Shown here in pieces: positions 60,102 to 64,000 of a stretch of 64,000 nt of DNA. The notes beneath the pieces are model-generated. The model saw only the letters and a program-made list of their open reading frames with translations. It did not search any database and had not been told where the DNA came from. Where the stretch lies: the NCBI RefSeq assembly GCF_001884735.1, contig NZ_MJAP01000012.1:186001-250000 (forward strand). Reading direction: 5' to 3'. Origin of the DNA: Natronohydrobacter thiooxidans. Lineage in GTDB: Bacteria; Pseudomonadota; Alphaproteobacteria; Rhodobacterales; Rhodobacteraceae. A program made the position numbers and the translations under genes. How positions within the stretch are numbered: position 1 is the first letter of the stretch; each line of letters starts with the position of its first letter.

Positions 60102-61118
60102 TCAGACAGAGGATTCGCGCAGCAAAATCCGGGGACTGATTTCATGGCATACAGGCTCCGTCAGCCGCCCGTCGAGCGCGGCGCTGAGCAGCTCTGCCGA
60201 TAATTCCCCGATCCGGCGCGGTGACGGGTCGATGGTCGTGATCGACGGCACGCAGATATCGCCGACCTCGTAATTTCCAAAGCCTGCAATCGAAATCTGC
60301 CCCGGCACCGCGACGCCCCGTCTCTGGCAGGCGCTGAGCGCGCCGAAAGCCGACAGGTCGGATACGCAGATCACGGCCTGCGTATCGGGCGCATTGTCCA
60401 GCAACTGGCACATGGAATCGGCACCTTCGCGCATGGAGATCGGCGGCGGACCTGCCGCGATCAGGCGCGTGTCATCCAGCCCGTGGCGCTGCATCGCGGC
60501 CATGAAGCCGCGCCGCCGATCCAGCCCGCGCGTGTCGCGATCCGCATCGCCGCCGATAAACGCGATCCGCGTCATCCCGCAGCTTACGAAATGATCGACC
60601 ATCGCCTGTACCGCCTGCGCGTTGGAGAAGCCGACGACATGGCCCAGCGGATCCTGCGGCAGATCCCAGGTCTCGATGATCGGGATCGCGGCGTTTCTGA
60701 GCAGATCGCGCGTGCGCGGCGTGTGCTGGCCCCCCGTGACGATGACCGCCTGCGGCTTGCGGCGCATGAATTGCGCGATCAGGCGCTCTTCCTCGATGAT
60801 ATCGTAATTGGTGTAGCCCAGAAGAATCTGCAAACCGCGCGGCTTGAGCCCTTCGGTCAGGGCGCCGACAGTATCGGCGAAATTGGCGTTGTTGAGTGAG
60901 GGGATGGTGACGGCGACAAAATCAGTTTTCTGCGACCTGAGGCTTGATGCAGTGCTGTCAAAGACATAGCCCAGTTCATCTGCCGCTGCGAGGATGCGCG
61001 CGCGGGTCTGATCGTTGACCATTGCACCGGGTTTGAAGGCGCGGCTGACGGTCATGGGTGAGACCCCCGCAGCGCGGGCAACATCCAGCATGGTCGGGGC
61101 TTTACGAAGATTCGCCAT
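60102..61118 (-). CDS. LacI-family transcriptional repressor
   Basis: The 338-residue protein has the LacI helix-turn-helix (MLDVARAAGVSPMTVSRAF, residues about 10-28) with the hinge helix near SSLRSQ, and a periplasmic-binding-like sensor domain from about 65. It resembles the GntR(LacI-type)/IdnR gluconate and idonate repressors. It lies 34 bp downstream of the beta-hydroxyacid dehydrogenase-like gene and is probably co-transcribed with it. Likely operators are at 60047-60062 and 62890-62905. Confidence 0.92.
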   Translation of the reverse strand: MANLRKAPTMLDVARAAGVSPMTVSRAFKPGAMVNDQTRARILAAADELGYVFDSTASSLRSQKTDFVAVTIPSLNNANFADTVGALTEGLKPRGLQILLGYTNYDIIEEERLIAQFMRRKPQAVIVTGGQHTPRTRDLLRNAAIPIIETWDLPQDPLGHVVGFSNAQAVQAMVDHFVSCGMTRIAFIGGDADRDTRGLDRRRGFMAAMQRHGLDDTRLIAAGPPPISMREGADSMCQLLDNAPDTQAVICVSDLSAFGALSACQRRGVAVPGQISIAGFGNYEVGDICVPSITTIDPSPRRIGELSAELLSAALDGRLTEPVCHEISPRILLRESSV

Positions 61119-61152
61119 GCACCTACCTAAACACAGAACTATGTGAACTCCA

Positions 61153-62055
61153 CTATTTCAGCCGTGATCCTCTGCGGTTCGCCTGACCGGCGCCAGAGAA
61201 ATACTCCATGACTGCGGCCTGATCTTCGCCGCCGAGCCCGGCGGCTGTCAGCATGCGGTGGATTTCGGCGCAGAGCGCCGTCATCGGCATCGAGACCTGG
61301 CCAAGCCGGGCAATATCTATCGCGCCGTCAAGATCCTTGACCATATTGTCAATGCGTCCAGTAGGCCGGTAATCGCGCGCGGCAAAACGGGGCATATATT
61401 CCTGAAGCAGCGCCGAATCCGCCCGCCCTCCGCGCAGCGCCTGCGGGATGCGGGTTGCGTCCACCCCTGCGGCCTCGGCCAGAGCGGTGGCTTCGGCGAC
61501 GGCCAGAAAACCCAGACCGCAGAGGACCTGATTGATCAGCTTGGTGGTCTGGCCTGCACCGACAGGCCCCATATGCGTCTGGTTCGCCGCCACCTGCGAC
61601 AGGATGCGCTGTGCAGTGGAAACATCCGCCTCTGCGCCACCTTGCATCAGGGTCAGCTCTCCAGTCGCGGCTTTGGGAATCCCGCCTGAGAGCGGGCTGT
61701 CCACCCAGCCAAGATCCTGTGCCTGGGCCTTCTCGGCAAGCGCGCGGGTGGCAACCGGGTCAATCGAGGACATGTCGATGATCACAGTACCTGCGGCTGC
61801 GCCCTGTGCCACGCCGTCAGGGCCGAAAACGGCGGTCTCGACAATGCGCGCAGAGTTGAGGCTGAGGATAATCGCTGTTGCCCCCCGCGCTGCATCTGCG
61901 GCGCTGCGCGCCGCTCGCGCGCCACGCGCGACAAGGGCGGAAACCTTTGCCTCATCAAGATCGAAGACCGTCAGCTTTGTGCCAGTGTCCAGCAGCCGCA
62001 GGCCGATGGCCCCGCCCATCGCGCCAGCCCCAATAAGCGCCACCTGTTCCGACAT
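61153..62055 (-). CDS. 3-hydroxyisobutyrate/tartronate-semialdehyde-type dehydrogenase (beta-hydroxyacid dehydrogenase family)
   Basis: The 300-residue protein has the NAD-binding start VALIGAGAMGGAIGLRLLD, the substrate-binding DSPLSGGIPKAATGELTLM and the catalytic lysine in GPVGAGQTTKLINQ (about 170). The family reduces or oxidises beta-hydroxyacids such as tartronate semialdehyde or 3-hydroxyisobutyrate; in a sugar-acid cluster the substrate is probably an aldonate-derived acid. The ATG at 62055 follows GGGGGG; a TTG four codons upstream is less likely. Confidence 0.9.
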   Translation of the reverse strand: MSEQVALIGAGAMGGAIGLRLLDTGTKLTVFDLDEAKVSALVARGARAARSAADAARGATAIILSLNSARIVETAVFGPDGVAQGAAAGTVIIDMSSIDPVATRALAEKAQAQDLGWVDSPLSGGIPKAATGELTLMQGGAEADVSTAQRILSQVAANQTHMGPVGAGQTTKLINQVLCGLGFLAVAEATALAEAAGVDATRIPQALRGGRADSALLQEYMPRFAARDYRPTGRIDNMVKDLDGAIDIARLGQVSMPMTALCAEIHRMLTAAGLGGEDQAAVMEYFSGAGQANRRGSRLK

Positions 62056-62072
62056 GTTACCCCCCAATTGAT

Positions 62073-62828
62073 CTAGAGCGCTGCGGTGATGCCACCATCC
62101 ACGAAAAGCGTGTGGCCGTTGACGAAGCTGGCGGCATCCGACGCCAGGAAAATGCAGGCCCCCTGCAATTCCTCGACCTTGCCCCAGCGCCCGGCAGGGG
62201 TGCGTTTCTCCAGCCAGCGCGAGAATTCGGGATCGGCGACAAGGGCTGCGTTCAGCGGCGTGTCGAAATATCCCGGTGCGATCGCGTTGCAGTTCAGCCC
62301 GTATTGTGCCCAGTCCGTCGCCATGCCCTTGGTCAGATTGGCGACAGCGCCTTTGGTGGCAGTGTAGGGGGCAATGCCGGGGCGGGCCAGCAGAGTCTGG
62401 ACACTGGCAATATTGATGATGCGCCCGCGCCGCCGCGCGATCATATGGCGCGCCACGGCCTGCCCGACATGAAAGACACTCGCGATATTGGTCTGCAACA
62501 GCTGCTCGAACATCGCGGCGGGGTAATCCTCTAGCGGGGTGCGGTATTGCATGCCTGCATTATTGACCAGAATGTCGATGGCGCCTTCTGTGCCCTCGAA
62601 ACCGTCAATCGCCGTGCGCGCGGCCTGATGATCGGTGACATCGAATGCCAGCGTCCGCGCGCCGGGGATCTGTGCCCTTGCGGCATCGAGCTTCAAAGGG
62701 TCGCGCCCGTTCAGCACGATCTGCGCCCCGGCCGCAGCCAGACCCTGCGCCAGCGCCATGCCGATCCCCTGCGATGAGCCGGTGATCAGCGCGCGCTTTC
62801 CGTCAAGATTAAAATGGGGATACGCCAT
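62073..62828 (-). CDS. Gluconate 5-dehydrogenase-like SDR
   Basis: The 251-residue SDR has ALITGSSQGIGMALAQGLAA, NNAGMQYRTPLEDYP and catalytic residues in NIASVQTLLARPGIAPYTATK. It closely follows the IdnO/Gno pattern, enzymes that interconvert gluconate and 5-ketogluconate. The ATG at 62828 is preceded by GGAGGCGCGA. It starts the minus-strand operon and is divergent from a D-2-hydroxyacid dehydrogenase, with an operator between. Confidence 0.85.
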   Translation of the reverse strand: MAYPHFNLDGKRALITGSSQGIGMALAQGLAAAGAQIVLNGRDPLKLDAARAQIPGARTLAFDVTDHQAARTAIDGFEGTEGAIDILVNNAGMQYRTPLEDYPAAMFEQLLQTNIASVFHVGQAVARHMIARRRGRIINIASVQTLLARPGIAPYTATKGAVANLTKGMATDWAQYGLNCNAIAPGYFDTPLNAALVADPEFSRWLEKRTPAGRWGKVEELQGACIFLASDAASFVNGHTLFVDGGITAAL

Positions 62829-62889
62829 TCGCGCCTCCAATATGGGATGGTGCTTGTTTTCGGCTGGACAAGCTGTCATTTGCCTGTGT

Positions 62890-62905
62890 ATGTTAACGTT
62901 ATCAT
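62890..62905. promoter_or_regulatory. LacI-type operator, copy 2, in the divergent sugar-acid promoter
   Basis: ATGTTAACGTTATCAT is a 16-bp palindrome broken only at one symmetric base pair and centred on CG. It resembles the E. coli gluconate repressor site (ATGTTA-N4-TAACAT). It lies between the divergent starts at 62828 and 62950, so a single repressor could control both operons. Confidence 0.68.
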
Positions 62906-62949
62906 ATAAGTCAACACCCAATGGTGGTGAAACGGAGGCCGGGGGAGGC

Positions 62950-63900
62950 ATGACACAGCCGCAGGTACTGCAAATGGGCGCGCTGCCCGAATGGGATGAA
63001 ACCCCGCTGCGCGCGGCCTATACAATGCATCGCTATTTCGAGGCGCAGGACAAGGCTGCGTTTCTGGCCGAGGTCGGGCCGGGCGTGCGCGCCATTGCCA
63101 CGCGCGGCGATCTGGGCGCGAATGCGCAGATAATTGCCGCCTGCCCGGCATTGGAAGTGATTTCGGTCTATGGGGTCGGGTATGACGCGGTTGATATCGC
63201 GGCTTGCAAGGCGCGTGGGATTGCCGTGACCAACACGCCGGATGTGCTGACCGATGATTGCGCCGATCTGGCGCTCGGGATGTGGCTGGCGCTGTCGCGC
63301 GGGATTGTGGGGGCCGAAGCCTGGGCACGCTCGGGCGACTGGGCCACCAAGGGCGGCTTTGCGCTGACGCACCGCGCCAGTGGCAAACGCGCGGGTGTGC
63401 TGGGGCTGGGCCGGATCGGCATGGGTGTTGCGCGGCGGTTGGAAGGCTTCGGCATGCAGATTGCCTATTCCGCGCGTAGCCCGCGCGAAGGTTGTGAGAA
63501 CTGGACCTATATCCCCGATGCCGCAGAACTCGCCGAATGGTCCGATGTGCTGTTCGTGACCCTCGCCGCGACCGCCGAGACCCGGCATATCGTCAATGCG
63601 GATGTGCTCAGGGCGCTGGGGTCCGAAGGGCTGCTGATCAATATCTCGCGTGCGCAGAATATCGACGAGGACGCGCTCCTCGATGCGCTGGAACAAGGGC
63701 GGCTGCGCGGCGCGGCGCTGGATGTGTTCGAAGGCGAGCCCGCGCTCGACCCGCGCTTCACGAAGCTGCGCAATGTCCTGTTGCAGCCGCATCATGCCAG
63801 CGGCACCTATGAGACCCGGCGCGCGATGGGCCAGTTGATGCGCGACAATCTGGCCGCGCATTTTGCAGGTCAGCCGCTTCTGACCCCGGTGATCGCATGA
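62950..63900 (+). CDS. D-2-hydroxyacid dehydrogenase (2-ketogluconate/hydroxypyruvate reductase-like)
   Basis: The 316-residue protein has the C-terminal NAD(P)-binding motif GLGRIGMGVARRLEGFG (about 152-168) and the catalytic triad Arg in NISRAQNIDED (about 232), Glu in FEGEPALD (about 261) and His in QPHHASG (about 280). It reduces 2-keto acids to D-2-hydroxy acids, for example hydroxypyruvate or 2-ketogluconate. The ATG at 62950 follows GGGGGAGG; longer in-frame sequence overlaps the divergent gene. Its TGA overlaps the next start (ATGA). Confidence 0.92.
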   Translation: MTQPQVLQMGALPEWDETPLRAAYTMHRYFEAQDKAAFLAEVGPGVRAIATRGDLGANAQIIAACPALEVISVYGVGYDAVDIAACKARGIAVTNTPDVLTDDCADLALGMWLALSRGIVGAEAWARSGDWATKGGFALTHRASGKRAGVLGLGRIGMGVARRLEGFGMQIAYSARSPREGCENWTYIPDAAELAEWSDVLFVTLAATAETRHIVNADVLRALGSEGLLINISRAQNIDEDALLDALEQGRLRGAALDVFEGEPALDPRFTKLRNVLLQPHHASGTYETRRAMGQLMRDNLAAHFAGQPLLTPVIA

Positions 63901-64000
63901 GGGCGCTGGTCATTCACGCCGCAGGGGATCTGCGTCTGGAAGACGTCGCGCCCGAGGTTTTGGGCTATGGCGAGATCCGGTTGCGGCTGGCGCGGGGCGG
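63897..64000 (+). CDS. Zinc-type medium-chain dehydrogenase, N-terminus (L-idonate 5-dehydrogenase-like), cut by the window end
   Basis: Only 34 residues are inside the window: MRALVIHAAGDLRLEDVAPE and onward, the start of a GroES-like MDR alcohol dehydrogenase. L-idonate 5-dehydrogenase would suit the neighbouring gluconate 5-dehydrogenase-like and 2-ketoacid reductase genes, but zinc ligands are beyond the edge. It overlaps the preceding stop by 4 bp. Confidence 0.7.
   Translation, partial: MRALVIHAAGDLRLEDVAPEVLGYGEIRLRLARG

Overview
The window looks like part of an extrachromosomal replicon (megaplasmid or chromid) of a GC-rich alphaproteobacterium, most likely a member of the Rhodobacterales. 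The main evidence is a complete repABC replication and partition cassette on the minus strand at about 54.4-57.9 kb, with three 16-bp palindromes fitting the repABC parS consensus and a candidate counter-transcribed RNA between repB and repC. The rest is accessory catabolic and uptake DNA: tightly packed operons with ATGA/TGATG start-stop overlaps, each with its own regulator. No rRNA, tRNA, CRISPR array or intact insertion sequence was seen.

Layout. 0-3.5 kb: the end of an upstream gene, an IclR regulator, a quinone oxidoreductase, and a DUF1403-ScpB pair. 3.5-8.2 kb: the protocatechuate branch, pcaQ divergent from pobA-pcaD-pcaC-pcaH-pcaG, taking 4-hydroxybenzoate to the beta-ketoadipate pathway (pcaB is not here). 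8.4-9.7 kb: a qorB/HxlR divergent pair. 9.74-10.1 kb: a small tandem-repeat protein whose promoter carries an alphaproteobacterial LexA box in its spacer. 10.1-11.0 kb: an Xre/MbcA-like antitoxin and RES toxin with a perfect operator. 11.0-21.5 kb: an orphan locus holding a two-domain SRPBCC protein, a PEP-hydrolase-family TIM barrel, a Tm-1-like UPF0261 protein, a complete branched-chain-type ABC importer, a divergent TIM-barrel paralogue, and a regulator in which the same TIM barrel is fused to a degenerate AAA+ module and a Fis-type helix-turn-helix.

21.5-34.9 kb: assimilatory nitrate metabolism on the minus strand (nasT, nasS, nrtA, nrtB, nrtC, nirB, nirD, nasA, a TrpD2-like gene, cysG). 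A BrnT-type toxin gene and its partner lie on the opposite strand between nrtC and nirB. The nrtA leader can fold two hexanucleotide-loop hairpins of the kind bound by ANTAR proteins such as NasT. 35.0-41.7 kb: a tricarboxylate transport system (TctE-like kinase with a one-base frameshift, TctD, TctC, a TctA-TctB fusion) plus a PrpF/GalD-type isomerase. 41.7-45.3 kb: a GntR/FCD regulator divergent from an AbrB-family membrane protein, with remnants of a flavoprotein and of a DUF11-type surface protein. 45.4-53.4 kb: a dipeptide/nickel-type ABC importer, then a FecBCD-type siderophore or cobalamin importer. 53.4-54.4 kb and 57.9-58.9 kb, on either side of repABC, hold no convincing genes. 58.9-64 kb: a sugar-acid (gluconate/idonate-like) catabolic cluster with a LacI repressor and two matching operator-like palindromes.

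The least understood parts are the split Tm-1 locus with its TIM-barrel-fused regulator, the SOS-promoter tandem-repeat protein, and the DUF1403-ScpB pair.
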